Source: Eggerthella timonensis
Lineage (GTDB): Bacteria > Actinomycetota > Coriobacteriia > Coriobacteriales > Eggerthellaceae
Length of the DNA stretch: 64,000 nucleotides
Reading direction: 5' to 3'
Assembly: GCF_900184265.1 (NCBI RefSeq)
Contig: NZ_FXXA01000002.1
Location: 3,517,983-3,581,982 of the forward strand
Shown: positions 1-8,593 of the stretch, one piece after another
How positions within the stretch are numbered: position 1 is the first letter of the stretch
Layout: every line of letters starts with the position of its first letter
Notes under the pieces: model-generated
What the model was told of the DNA's origin: nothing
Seen by the model: only the letters and a program-made list of their open reading frames with translations
Databases searched by the model: none
Program-made: the position numbers and the translations under genes

Positions 1-683
1 TACACCTCGGCGTTCACCACGCCCTTGTCGGCCAGGCTCTGCGCGAAGCCCTCGGTGAACCGACGCGCCACATCGTACAGCGCCGCGTTCAGGATGGTGG
101 CGTTCTCGCGCTCGATCAGGCCCATCGAGCCGATCTCGCTCGAGATGGACACGTGCACGTCCTCGCCCAGCACCTCGCGCGCGATCTCTGCGGCGCGCAG
201 CTCGTCGTCGTTGCGCACGGTGGAGAACACGCTGGACACGGCCACGGCTTCCACGCGCCCGCGCACGCCCTCGAAGAACGCGCGGCACGCGGCCTCGTCG
301 AACTCCGCCAGGCGCTTGCCGTCGTACTCGAAGCCGCCCTCGATGACGAGCGCGTCCACGCACACGGCCGCGATGTCGTCTGCCCAGTCCACCATCGGCG
401 GGATGCCCACCGTGGCCGGCGCGCCGATGCGCAGGATGGCGATGGGCGCGAGGCCCTTGCGCTCCACGATGGCGTTCGTGCACTGGGTGGTGCCCAGCAT
501 GGCCTGCCCGATGAGCGTGCGGTCGACGCCGCTCTCGTCGAGCACGGCGTCGACCGCACCCATGATGCCCGTGTAGATGTCGCCCGAGGTGGGGTTCTTT
601 ACCGCGGCCACCACCTGCAGGTTCTCGTCGATCAGGACGGCGTCGGTGTTCGTCCCGCCCACGTCGATGCCCAATTTGTACAT
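1..683 (-). CDS. Hydantoinase/oxoprolinase family subunit, N-terminal part (cut by window edge)
   Basis: The protein begins MYKLGIDVGGTNTDAVLID, the ASKHA-type phosphate-binding loop that opens the HyuA/oxoprolinase N-terminal domain. A second family motif, GTTQCTNAIVERKGL, follows near residue 65. Only about 227 residues are inside the window; the 3' end lies off the left edge. The ATG sits directly against the stop of the upstream DUF917 gene (TAAATG), so the two are translationally linked. Family members hydrolyse cyclic amides such as hydantoins or 5-oxoproline, usually with ATP. The substrate cannot be read from the sequence, but the adjacent NCS1-type permease suggests an imported hydantoin, purine or pyrimidine-like ring. 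The family call is firm; the substrate is inference. Confidence 0.85.
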   Translation of the reverse strand, partial: MYKLGIDVGGTNTDAVLIDENLQVVAAVKNPTSGDIYTGIMGAVDAVLDESGVDRTLIGQAMLGTTQCTNAIVERKGLAPIAILRIGAPATVGIPPMVDWADDIAAVCVDALVIEGGFEYDGKRLAEFDEAACRAFFEGVRGRVEAVAVSSVFSTVRNDDELRAAEIAREVLGEDVHVSISSEIGSMGLIERENATILNAALYDVARRFTEGFAQSLADKGVVNAEV

Positions 684-1787
684 TTACGCTCCCTTCCGCG
701 CCGAGCGCTCTTCCACGGGGATGTAGTCGGTGTCGATGCCGAAGTACCGCGGTCCCACGAGGTCGAGGCCCGCCGACGTGCGCCACATATCGAAGCACTC
801 GAGGCCCACCACCAACACGCGCTTGCCGTACTTGAGCGCATCGGTGGGCACGGGAATGAACGTGTCGGGGTCCACGAGGCAGATGAGGTCGGGCACCGTA
901 GCCACGATCTCGCCGTCCACCGTGCAGCTGAGATTCTCGTTCTGGAACTCGACGAACGCCTGGGATCCCTTGTCGTCGGCGATGCCCTCGAGCATCACCT
1001 TGCCGAAGTTGAACGCGCCGCGCGTCTCGCGCAGCACGTCGGAGATCTTGCCCTTGAACAGCTTGTGGCCGCCCGTGAACTTCAAGAAGAACTCTTCAGG
1101 GGAAAGACCGGCCGCAGCCGCCTCGTCCTTCGCCGTGCGGATGGCGCGACCCAGCTCTTCCGAGCGCGTCACGATGCCGTGCACACCGTAGTTCTTGCAC
1201 GTGTCAGCATCCATGCAGAACAGCGCGATGGTCAGCGTGCCGCCGCAGGTCATGGTGGCTGCGCGGGCGATGTCCTCGGTCCACTTGTTCGTGATGGTGT
1301 CAAGGATGCCCGAGTTGCCCTTCTCGTCGATGAACGCCATGGGCGTGGCCGACGCGCCGCCGATGGTGAACGTGACCATCTGCAGCTCGGGGAACGCGCG
1401 GCCCATGCCGTCGGCGTCCACCATGGGGATGCCGAGGCGCGCGGCCGCGGCGATGGGCAGCATGGAGTTCACGCCGCCGGCCTCCATGGGCATGGTGGCG
1501 TACACGGGCTTGCCGTAGTAGCGCGACACCATGTCGAACAGCTTGGCGAACTCGTTGGCGCCCACGCCCTTCTCGGCGAGGATGGTGGGGGCTCCCATGG
1601 AGGCCGCCGGCATGATGAACGCGCCCTCGGGCACCTCGTCGGCGCCGATGAGCTCCACTTCCCCGCACTCCTTCACGGCCCCGATGGCCGTGAGCTTGCC
1701 GATGTAGGGGTCGCCGCCCCCACCTGCGCCGAGAAGCGCCGCGCCCAGCGCGATGTCCTCGATTTCCTGGATGCCGATCTTCCTCAT
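684..1787 (-). CDS. DUF917 family protein (hydantoinase-associated)
   Basis: A 367-residue protein starting MRKIGIQEIEDIALGAALLG, followed by the glycine-rich GAGGGGDPYIG segment typical of the DUF917 family. DUF917 proteins are usually encoded beside hydantoinase/oxoprolinase subunits and permeases, as here, and are thought to take part in the same ring-opening catabolism; no reaction is assigned. The start was chosen because its ATG overlaps the permease stop by four bases (ATGA), the usual sign of coupling, although an open frame runs much further upstream through the permease gene in another frame. No signal peptide or membrane segment is visible, so it is probably cytoplasmic. Confidence 0.85.
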   Translation of the reverse strand: MRKIGIQEIEDIALGAALLGAGGGGDPYIGKLTAIGAVKECGEVELIGADEVPEGAFIMPAASMGAPTILAEKGVGANEFAKLFDMVSRYYGKPVYATMPMEAGGVNSMLPIAAAARLGIPMVDADGMGRAFPELQMVTFTIGGASATPMAFIDEKGNSGILDTITNKWTEDIARAATMTCGGTLTIALFCMDADTCKNYGVHGIVTRSEELGRAIRTAKDEAAAAGLSPEEFFLKFTGGHKLFKGKISDVLRETRGAFNFGKVMLEGIADDKGSQAFVEFQNENLSCTVDGEIVATVPDLICLVDPDTFIPVPTDALKYGKRVLVVGLECFDMWRTSAGLDLVGPRYFGIDTDYIPVEERSARKGA

Positions 1788-3196
1788 GCTCGTCCTTCCT
1801 GTATACCGTCCGTCGCATCGGGTGCGACCTGGTTCATGATAGTCGATTCTGCGGGCCGCTTGAACGCGATGGGCCCCGTGAACCGCATCCCGCCCGCCAA
1901 ACGGTAGGCCGCCATGTATGCCGCCATCGCCACGACGATGCCGTTGACCGGCCCGACGAAGAACGGCACGTCGAGCGCCTCGAGCCCCGGCACGAGCGCG
2001 AACGTGCCGCCCGTGACGAGCGCCATCGCGATGCCGCACACGAGCCCCGCCACGCCCGCTGCGGACACGCCGTCCATCACGCGGATGTTCGCCGGACGGC
2101 CTTTCCGCACCAGCCAGTAGTCCGACACCATCACGCCGGCCAACGCGGGGCCGCAGGCGGACAGCACGGTGAGGAACGCCTCGAACTGCCCGAGGATGCC
2201 GCCCACCGCCAGCGCGATGCCCGCGATGCCGGAGACGGCCGTGGTCCATTTGGATCCTCCCTCGTCGCGGCCCAGCATGACGGCGAAGCCGAGGCCTGCG
2301 GAGTACACGTTGCTCGCGTTCACCGTCCACGCCGACAGCACGAGCGCGACGAGGCCGACCGCCGGCAGCCCGATGGAGTTCATGATGACGGCGATGTCGC
2401 CTTGGCCGGTGACGATGGCCAGCGCCGCCCCCGCCACCAGCGCCACGAGCGCCGCGGGGATGACGCCGACCACGCACGACAGCACGGCGTCCTTGCGCGT
2501 GCGCGCAAAGCGGGCGAAGTCGCCGGCCGTGGCGCCCGCGAACGCGAACAGGCCCACCGCCATGTTCACGCCGGCGATGAGGCCGATGGCATCGGCCGGC
2601 AGCGGCACGTAGCCCAAGAGCGCGTCGAGGCTGCCCGTTTGCGCCACCGACGCGCCCACGCCGTACAGGCAGATGGCGACGAGCAGCGGCGCGGCGACGG
2701 AGCTCACCCATTTGAGGCCGTCGAACCCGATGAGCGCCGTGGCCAGCATAAGCGCGCCGAGCGCCACCGAGCATGCCCACACGGGCACGGCCAGGCCGAA
2801 CACGTCGGCCAACATGAGCGCGAGCGACGCCCCGCACACGGCCGTCTGCACGCCGAACCAGCCGATGGTCACGATGCCCACGATGAGCGACACGACGTAG
2901 CGCGCCCCGGCGCGCCCGAGCGCGGGGGCCGCGAGCGATGCCGTGGGCAGCCCCAGGTCGGAGGCTTGCATGGACACGAAGCACATGTAGGCCACGATGA
3001 AGCCGAACCCCACGAGCGTGGCGAGCGCCGCGCCCGACAGCGCGAGACCCAGCCCCAGCGCCGCGCCCACCATGAGCGTCGGCGCGCTGAACATGCCGCC
3101 CGCGCGGATGAACGCGATGCTCGCCCAGCTCTTGCGCTCGGATTCGTCGATGCGCAGGTTGTCGCCGCCGCGCTCCGCTTCTTGATGCCCCGCCAT
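1784..3196 (-). CDS. NCS1-type cytosine/purine/hydantoin permease (CodB-like)
   Basis: A 470-residue polytopic membrane protein with about twelve hydrophobic segments. The N-terminal part (RKSWASIAFIRAGGMFSAP) and a later segment (SDYWLVRKGRPANIRV) match the cytosine permease/CodB branch of the NCS1 family. The cytoplasmic N terminus is hydrophilic. It is the first gene of a three-gene minus-strand operon and overlaps the DUF917 start by four bases. Its role is probably uptake of the nitrogenous ring compound degraded by the two following gene products. The exact substrate cannot be determined. The gene is divergent from the hydrolase at 3308, with about 110 bases between them for both promoters. 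Confidence 0.85.
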   Translation of the reverse strand: MAGHQEAERGGDNLRIDESERKSWASIAFIRAGGMFSAPTLMVGAALGLGLALSGAALATLVGFGFIVAYMCFVSMQASDLGLPTASLAAPALGRAGARYVVSLIVGIVTIGWFGVQTAVCGASLALMLADVFGLAVPVWACSVALGALMLATALIGFDGLKWVSSVAAPLLVAICLYGVGASVAQTGSLDALLGYVPLPADAIGLIAGVNMAVGLFAFAGATAGDFARFARTRKDAVLSCVVGVIPAALVALVAGAALAIVTGQGDIAVIMNSIGLPAVGLVALVLSAWTVNASNVYSAGLGFAVMLGRDEGGSKWTTAVSGIAGIALAVGGILGQFEAFLTVLSACGPALAGVMVSDYWLVRKGRPANIRVMDGVSAAGVAGLVCGIAMALVTGGTFALVPGLEALDVPFFVGPVNGIVVAMAAYMAAYRLAGGMRFTGPIAFKRPAESTIMNQVAPDATDGIQEGRA

Positions 3197-3260
3197 GGCC
3201 CCGCTTTCTCGTTTGTCGTTTTCAGGTGGTAACGGCTCGAAAGTGTAGCATAACGGCGCA

Positions 3261-3269
3261 TGCTATCAT
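3261..3269 (+). promoter_or_regulatory. Candidate extended -10 promoter for the alpha/beta hydrolase
   Basis: The string TGCTATCAT is an extended -10 element (TGN before TATCAT) about 39 bases before the hydrolase ATG. It overlaps a short palindrome, TAGCAT/ATGCTA, at 3246-3265 that could be an operator. No good -35 hexamer is visible. The same TGCTATNAT form is seen before the capsule operon. Confidence 0.4.
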
Positions 3270-3307
3270 GGAGCGCGATTCAATACGACACGGGACGAAG
3301 GGCGACG

Positions 3308-3994
3308 ATGGACGTCGAACTGCACTATCGCGAGCAGGGATCGGGCGAGACGCTCATCCTGCTGCACGGCAACGGCGAGGACGGCTCGTACTTCGAGCAC
3401 CAGATGGATGCGTTCGCATCGCGCTTCCGCGTGATCGCGCTCGACACGCGCGGGCACGGGAAGTCGCCGCGTGGGGAGGCGCCCTTCACCATCCGCCAGT
3501 TCGCCGACGACCTGCTGGCCTTCATGGACGAGCACGGCATCGAGCGCGCGCACCTCCTGGGCTTCTCGGACGGCGGCAACATCGCCCTCGTGTTCGCGCT
3601 CGCGCATCCCGAGCGCGTGGGCAAGCTCGTGCTGAATGGGGCGAACTTGGACGGCAGCGGCGTGAAGCCGTCAGTGCAGCTGCCTATCGTCGTGGGCTAT
3701 CGGATAGCGTCGCTCTTCGGGAGGTGGAGCGAGCAGGCGCGCCGCAACGCCGAGATGCTCGGCCTCATGGTGAACGACCCGAACATCGCCCCAGATGAGC
3801 TAGCCGCGCTGAGCGCGCCGACGCTAGTGGTGGCCGGCACGAAGGACATGATCAAGGAGGAGCATACCCGCTTGGTAGCAGGTAGCATCCCAAATGCGAA
3901 GCTAGCATTCGTAGAGGGCGACCACTTTGTGGCAAGCAAGAACCCGTGGGCGTTCAACAAGGTTGTGAAGGGGTTTTGCTTAGCAACTAAGTAA
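3308..3994 (+). CDS. Alpha/beta hydrolase
   Basis: A 228-residue protein with the alpha/beta-hydrolase fold signature: the oxyanion strand LILLHGNGEDG near residue 15, DTRGHGKS near 55, and the nucleophile elbow GFSDGGN near 95, in which the usual Ser is embedded (G-F-S-D-G-G). A late aspartate (AGTKDMIKEE) and histidine (EGDHFVA) complete a plausible catalytic triad. The ATG at 3308 starts the conserved fold; a longer open frame from 3260 adds only unconserved residues. It is a lone gene, convergent with the decayed 3' end of the capsule operon. The substrate is unknown. Confidence 0.85.
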   Translation: MDVELHYREQGSGETLILLHGNGEDGSYFEHQMDAFASRFRVIALDTRGHGKSPRGEAPFTIRQFADDLLAFMDEHGIERAHLLGFSDGGNIALVFALAHPERVGKLVLNGANLDGSGVKPSVQLPIVVGYRIASLFGRWSEQARRNAEMLGLMVNDPNIAPDELAALSAPTLVVAGTKDMIKEEHTRLVAGSIPNAKLAFVEGDHFVASKNPWAFNKVVKGFCLATK

Positions 3995-4033
3995 AATACA
4001 TGCTATTTACATGCATAATACCTGCTTTAGTCC

Positions 4034-4433
4034 TCAGTCCCGCCTGAACAGGTCTCGGGTGTACACCTTGCTCGCGACGTCATCGAGCTCGGGACTCCAG
4101 CGGTTCGCCACGATGAGGTCGCAGCTATCCTTGAACGCAGCGAGGTCGCGCTCTACCTCGCTGCCGAAGAAGTCGCTCGCATCCAGCGTCGGCTCGTACA
4201 CCAGCACGCTTACGCCCTTGGCCTTCACGCGCTTCATGACCCCCTGCACCGACGAGGCGCGGAAGTTGTCCGAGCCGGTCTTCATGGTGAGGCGGTAGAC
4301 CCCCACGACCGGGTCTTCGGCGCCCGCCACCCGCGCCAGCACCTCGTCGGCCACGAAGTCCTTGCGGGTGCGGTTCGCATCCACGATGGCCCCGACCAGG
4401 TTCTGCGACGCGCGCAGTACGCAGATGGCTCGG
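4034..4433 (-). pseudogene. ugd: 3' stub of UDP-glucose 6-dehydrogenase
   Basis: About 125 codons match only the C-terminal domain of bacterial UDP-glucose dehydrogenases: [17 protein letters not shown], then [19 protein letters not shown], then the [11 protein letters not shown] tail. The N-terminal NAD-binding domain and catalytic cysteine are absent, and the open frame runs upstream into the decayed flippase in a different frame. It therefore lacks its own start and cannot be a working enzyme. It marks the distal boundary of the capsule operon and probably records replacement or deletion of an earlier sugar-pathway gene. The exact junction (about 4425-4440) is an estimate. Confidence 0.8.
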
Positions 4434-5713
4434 CTAATGCACCCTATACATCTTAACGAAAGGAACGAAGACGGCGACAGCCATGAATGAGTACGAGATG
4501 ATCGAAGTATAGGCCGCGCCATACATCCCGAAGAGAGGGATAAGAGCGAGATTCAAGAGTATTTGAGAAACCATGCCCCCGAACGAGACGATCATGTTAA
4601 CGCGTATCCTACCCATCGCTGCCAACAGATTCGCCGTCGTGTAGCGTAGCCCGTTGGTAATGAAGGCAGTCACCAATAGCAAGTTCATCAAGGGAATAAT
4701 ATTGAGGTACCGTTCGCCGTAGAAGCGTCCGATCACCGGTTCTGCAAACTCGGCAACGAACATCGCGGCCATTCCGACGAGCGCGGCAGTAGCCGCGAAG
4801 GTCTTCTTGTAATTGGATCATACCCAAGCCTTGTCGCCTTCCCTTTTGACGAAGTACGGAGCTACGAACATGCCGACGGACGAACTCAGTATCGCAATAG
4901 CGGCAGGTAAGGCGTAGGCGACCTTGCAATCGGCTAGCGGTCGCATCCCCGGTAAGCAGGCTTATCATCAACAGATCGTTTTGCAAGAACAAAGCCCATA
5001 GGCTGTTGGTGATCATATATTGGAAAGAATATGAACGGATCCCTTTCCGCTCCTCCTTCTCGGGAGCTATCACGGAAACGCTGGGGAATATCCCCCTTCG
5101 GAAGTAAAGAAGGAGGGAGAGCGCGACGGCACAGTACGCTATTGGCCACGAAGCCGCGGCTCCCTCCAAGCCGAGCAGAGACGCCCCCGCCGCTTTCGCG
5201 CCCCAGACCGTCGCCACCGTCAAGACGGCGGCGAGGGCAAAGGCCCGATTCCGGAACAAGGCCCTAAGCGAAAAGGAACACGTGTCCGCCAGGAATTGAA
5301 AAGGGAGGGCAAGCAGCATGAGCGGGAGTAGCAGATGGGCTGTGGAAAACTCCTCCGAATGGGGGAACAGGAAGGCCGAGGCGGCGAGGATGGCAATGAA
5401 AGCCAGGTTGAACCTCGTCCCCTGGGAGACAACGTAGTCGAAGATCCCTTTCTTCTCAGAAACGGTCTCTTTCAGGACGAGATACCTGAAAACGGCGTTG
5501 TTGAGGCCATAGCCCGCGAAAAGATAGGCATAAGTGTAGAGGTTCTCCATGCAACCCAGCACGCCGAACTCGGATTCCGACATGATCCGAACAAGGATCA
5601 ACGATCCAAGGAACGCGGCGATCTTCGTCAGGAAGGTTCCGAGAGGATTGCGAAGGCCCCTTGCTCTTCAAGGAAGCGAGAGCTTGCCTCGCTTTTACAA
5701 GAAGTCGAGACAT
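4434..5713 (-). pseudogene. Decayed polysaccharide flippase (Wzx-like)
   Basis: A MATE/PST-type flippase can be read across three frames. It starts MSRLLVKARQALASLKSKG at 5713, shifts frame near 5635-5645, and continues with IMSESEFGVLGCMENLYTY and several membrane helices. It shifts again near 4920-4935, meets an in-frame TGA at 4820-4818, and ends in the frame containing VIGRFYGERYLNIIPLMN and MYRVH. At least three independent lesions make function very unlikely. It starts just after the aminotransferase stop, so it was once part of the same operon. An intact second flippase lies at 11119-12369, which may have relaxed selection on this copy. Confidence 0.85.
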
Positions 5714-5717
5714 CGAG

Positions 5718-6845
5718 CTACAGCGAGCTCTTTAGAGTCTTCGCGGCGTCACTCGCGTCTAGACGCCGCAAATACGGCCCCATCGGCAGGCTCAGCACCG
5801 TCGCGCACAGGCGCTTCGTCGTCGGGCATCCGTCGGGGCACAGGTGCGCGCCCTCGAAAGCCCTCTGCTCGTGCATGGGCTTGGGGTAGTAGACCATGGT
5901 AGGGAAGTCCTGCTCTTTGAGCGCAGCCTGGAGGACGTCCCGGTCGCAGCCTTCCGGCAGCTGCACCGTATACTGGGCCCACGAGCTGCGGTAGCCTTCG
6001 GGCACCGTGGGCAGCGCGAGGCCGCTTCCGGCGAGGGCCGCGTCGTAGAACGCCGCAGCCTCGTTCACGGCGTCGAGTTCGTATCGCTCGAACGCCTCCA
6101 GCTTGACGAGCAGGATCGCGGCCTGGATCGCGTCGAGCCGGCTGTTGACGCCGACGCGCACGTTGTCGTACTTCATCGACCCCTTTCCGTGAACGGCGTA
6201 GCTGCGGATCAGCTTCGCCCATTCGTCCGAGTCGGTGAACACTGCCCCGCCGTCGCCGTAGCAGCCGAGCGGCTTGGCCGGGAAGAAGCTCGTCGTCGAG
6301 ACGTCGCCGAACGAGCACGCCGCCTTCCCGTCGATGGAGCCGCCGAAGCCCTGCGCGCCGTCCTCGAGGAGCAGCATGCCGTGACGGTCGCAGACCTCGC
6401 GGATGGCCGGGTAGTCCGCCGGCAGGCCGAACAGGTCGACGGCCACGACGGCCTTTGGGACGAGATCGGTCTCGTCCTCCACGAACCGCACGGCCTCCTC
6501 CAGCTTGGCGGCGTCGAGATTGAAGGTCCGTTCGTGCACGTCGACGAACACGGGCGTCGCGCCCAGGAGCGCGGGCGCCTCCCCGCTCGCGAAGAACGTG
6601 AAGTCGGGCACGAACACCGCGTCGCCCCGCCCGACGCCCCACGCCATGAGCGCGAGCTGCAGCGCGTCGGTGCCGTTGGCGCAGGTGATACAGTGCTTGG
6701 AGCCGACATATACCGCCAGGCGTCCCTCGAGCTCGGCGACCTCCGGACCTCCGACGTAGCGGCCGTGCTCCATGACGCGGGCGATGCCCGCGTCGACGTC
6801 CTCCTTGAGCGCGGAGTACTGCGCACTAAGATCCCTGAACTGCAT
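5718..6845 (-). CDS. DegT/DnrJ/EryC1-type sugar aminotransferase (WbpE-like)
   Basis: A 375-residue PLP-dependent nucleotide-sugar aminotransferase. Visible motifs are the cofactor-phosphate loop NGTDALQLAL near residue 57, the aspartate-containing LLLEDGAQGFGG near 158-169, and the Schiff-base lysine K191 in SFFPAKPLGCYGDGG. Placed after WbpA- and WbpB-type genes, it most likely transfers an amino group to C3 of the 3-keto-UDP-GlcNAc uronate, giving UDP-GlcNAc3NA. It overlaps the 3' end of the formyltransferase gene by 20 bases, which suggests that the product is passed straight to N-formylation. The family is certain; the substrate is inferred from the gene set. Confidence 0.87.
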   Translation of the reverse strand: MQFRDLSAQYSALKEDVDAGIARVMEHGRYVGGPEVAELEGRLAVYVGSKHCITCANGTDALQLALMAWGVGRGDAVFVPDFTFFASGEAPALLGATPVFVDVHERTFNLDAAKLEEAVRFVEDETDLVPKAVVAVDLFGLPADYPAIREVCDRHGMLLLEDGAQGFGGSIDGKAACSFGDVSTTSFFPAKPLGCYGDGGAVFTDSDEWAKLIRSYAVHGKGSMKYDNVRVGVNSRLDAIQAAILLVKLEAFERYELDAVNEAAAFYDAALAGSGLALPTVPEGYRSSWAQYTVQLPEGCDRDVLQAALKEQDFPTMVYYPKPMHEQRAFEGAHLCPDGCPTTKRLCATVLSLPMGPYLRRLDASDAAKTLKSSL

Positions 6846-7515
6846 GCTGTTCCTCCAAATCCAGAAGTGCGGCCTCGTATCTCCGCAGCATCTCGCGCTC
6901 CAGCTCCCTCGGCATCCGCCTATGCTGGACGGTGCTTCCCGCCGGAACGTACTCGTGTGGCTCGTCGAGCTTCTCCAGCGCGTTCACCAGCATGGAGACC
7001 TCGGTGCGGTAGACCCTCGTCCCCAGCTCGAAGAAGGACTCTTCCGCGCGGAGCTCCAGCTCTCTGCGCTCGATGACCTCCCCGGCATCGACCTCGCCTC
7101 CGAGGAAGTGAGTCGTCGCGCCCACCGGCGCGCCTTCGAGGACGGCCCACTTGAGGGCGTCGAGCCCCCGCGCGAAGGGAATGTAACCGGGGTGGGCGTT
7201 CACGATACGGTGAGCGTCCACGAACCCCTGGGGAATGATGCCGGCCCCGCAGACAAGGTAGACGTCCGCTCCGTCGGCCTCGCCGTAGCCCGATATCTCC
7301 CGATAGCCGTATCCGAACGCCCGACAGACGTTTTCCGTAGAGGGAACGAGGTAGCCCATGTCTGGGCGGTGCGCCACCGCGGGGCGCGCCTTCTTCGCGT
7401 ACGTCATGGGAGATGCGAGCACTTCGACGTCCTCATAGCCCTTCGTCTTCAGCAGACAAAGGGCGTCGTAGGTCTTCTTGTGAGGGACGGGGTAGGTCAG
7501 GATCGCTATCCTCAT
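6826..7515 (-). CDS. Sugar N-formyltransferase (Fmt/ArnA fold)
   Basis: A 229-residue protein with the formyltransferase catalytic triad: Asn106 and His108 in VNAHPGYIPFARG and Asp143 in GGEVDAGEVI. Methionyl-tRNA formyltransferase is about 310 residues and has a C-terminal tRNA-binding domain that is absent here, so a small-molecule acceptor is likely. The gene sits between WbpB- and WbpE-type genes, where the related Pseudomonas pathway uses the acetyltransferase WbpD. The simplest reading is that it formylates the 3-amino group of UDP-GlcNAc3NA with N10-formyl-tetrahydrofolate. The catalytic assignment is strong; the exact acceptor is inference. Confidence 0.82.
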   Translation of the reverse strand: MRIAILTYPVPHKKTYDALCLLKTKGYEDVEVLASPMTYAKKARPAVAHRPDMGYLVPSTENVCRAFGYGYREISGYGEADGADVYLVCGAGIIPQGFVDAHRIVNAHPGYIPFARGLDALKWAVLEGAPVGATTHFLGGEVDAGEVIERRELELRAEESFFELGTRVYRTEVSMLVNALEKLDEPHEYVPAGSTVQHRRMPRELEREMLRRYEAALLDLEEQHAVQGS

Positions 7516-7518
7516 GCG

Positions 7519-8592
7519 CTAGAACTCCCCCTCCATGTCGGTGCTCGCGAAGCCCTCGAGCGGCAGCTCCACGGGCAGGCCCGTCCTCTGGCTCTTGTAG
7601 ATCGCGAGCACGACCTCGAGCGCGTCGCGCCCCGCCTTCGCGTCCACGTAGGGCGCGCGGTCGTCCCTGATCGCCTCGACGACGTCGGCGTAGAGCGCGG
7701 CGTGGCCGTTGCCGTAGACGTTGGAGGTGGGCTCCTCGAGGCCGGCGATCGCCTCGTCCCCCTCGCGCTCGTCGGCGAAGTCCCACACGTCGACGTTGTT
7801 GGTGGAGGTCCCGCCGATCTTCACAGTCCCCGCCTCGCCGAACAGGTAGAGCGTCTCCTCGAGGTTCCTGGGGAACACGTTGGACGTGCCTTCGACGGTG
7901 GCCACGGAGCCGTCGGCGAACGAGAGCACCGCCACGCCCACGTCCTCTGCCTCCAGGTAGTCGTGGAAGCGCCGGCGCGTCTGCGCGTACACGGAGACGA
8001 CCTCGCCGCCCATCATCCAGCGCAAGAGGTCGATGCCGTGGATGCACTGGTTCATGAGGCAGCCGCCGTCCTGCGCCCACGTCCCCCTCCAAGGCGCCTG
8101 GTCGTAGTAGCCCCTGCCGCGGTTCCACCTCACATGGACCGAGCCGTGGCTCATGCGCCCGAAGCGGCCCTCTTCCACGGCGCGGCGCGCATGCCGCACG
8201 GCGACGTTGAAGCGGTTCTGGTGGCAGGCGGACACCTTCACGCCACGCTCGCCGGCGCGGCGCACGATCTCGTCGGCGTCGGCCATGGAGAGGGCGATCG
8301 GCTTCTCGATTATCACGTTCTTGCCTGCATCGATGCAGTCCAGCGCGATGCGCGCGTGCTCGCCGCTCTCGGTGGCAATGGCGACGAGCCCTATCTCGGG
8401 AACCGCCGCGAGCATCTCGCGGTAGCCCTCGAAGATCTTGGGCGCAGGGCATGCCCACGCCGCGCGCTCGAGGAGGCCCTCGGCCTTGCCGGGGACGACG
8501 TCGCAGAGCGCCGCCAGCTCCAGCCCGTTCGCTTCGACGGCCTTGACGTGGTTGAGCGCTATGCGCCCGCAACCGATGATCGCTACTTTCAC
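7519..8592 (-). CDS. Gfo/Idh/MocA oxidoreductase (WbpB/WlbA-like 3-dehydrogenase)
   Basis: A 357-residue dinucleotide-binding oxidoreductase. The N terminus MKVAIIGCGRIALNHVKAV is a Rossmann loop, IIEKPIALS near residue 95 carries the family EKP motif, and a conserved catalytic-region histidine lies in NQCIHGIDLLRWMMGG near 183. WbpB/WlbA enzymes oxidise C3 of UDP-GlcNAc uronate to the 3-keto sugar. Here the gene starts one base after the stop of a WbpA-like gene and precedes an aminotransferase, the exact order of that pathway. No membrane segments are seen. Substrate assignment rests on context. Confidence 0.85.
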   Translation of the reverse strand: MKVAIIGCGRIALNHVKAVEANGLELAALCDVVPGKAEGLLERAAWACPAPKIFEGYREMLAAVPEIGLVAIATESGEHARIALDCIDAGKNVIIEKPIALSMADADEIVRRAGERGVKVSACHQNRFNVAVRHARRAVEEGRFGRMSHGSVHVRWNRGRGYYDQAPWRGTWAQDGGCLMNQCIHGIDLLRWMMGGEVVSVYAQTRRRFHDYLEAEDVGVAVLSFADGSVATVEGTSNVFPRNLEETLYLFGEAGTVKIGGTSTNNVDVWDFADEREGDEAIAGLEEPTSNVYGNGHAALYADVVEAIRDDRAPYVDAKAGRDALEVVLAIYKSQRTGLPVELPLEGFASTDMEGEF

Positions 8593-8593
8593 G

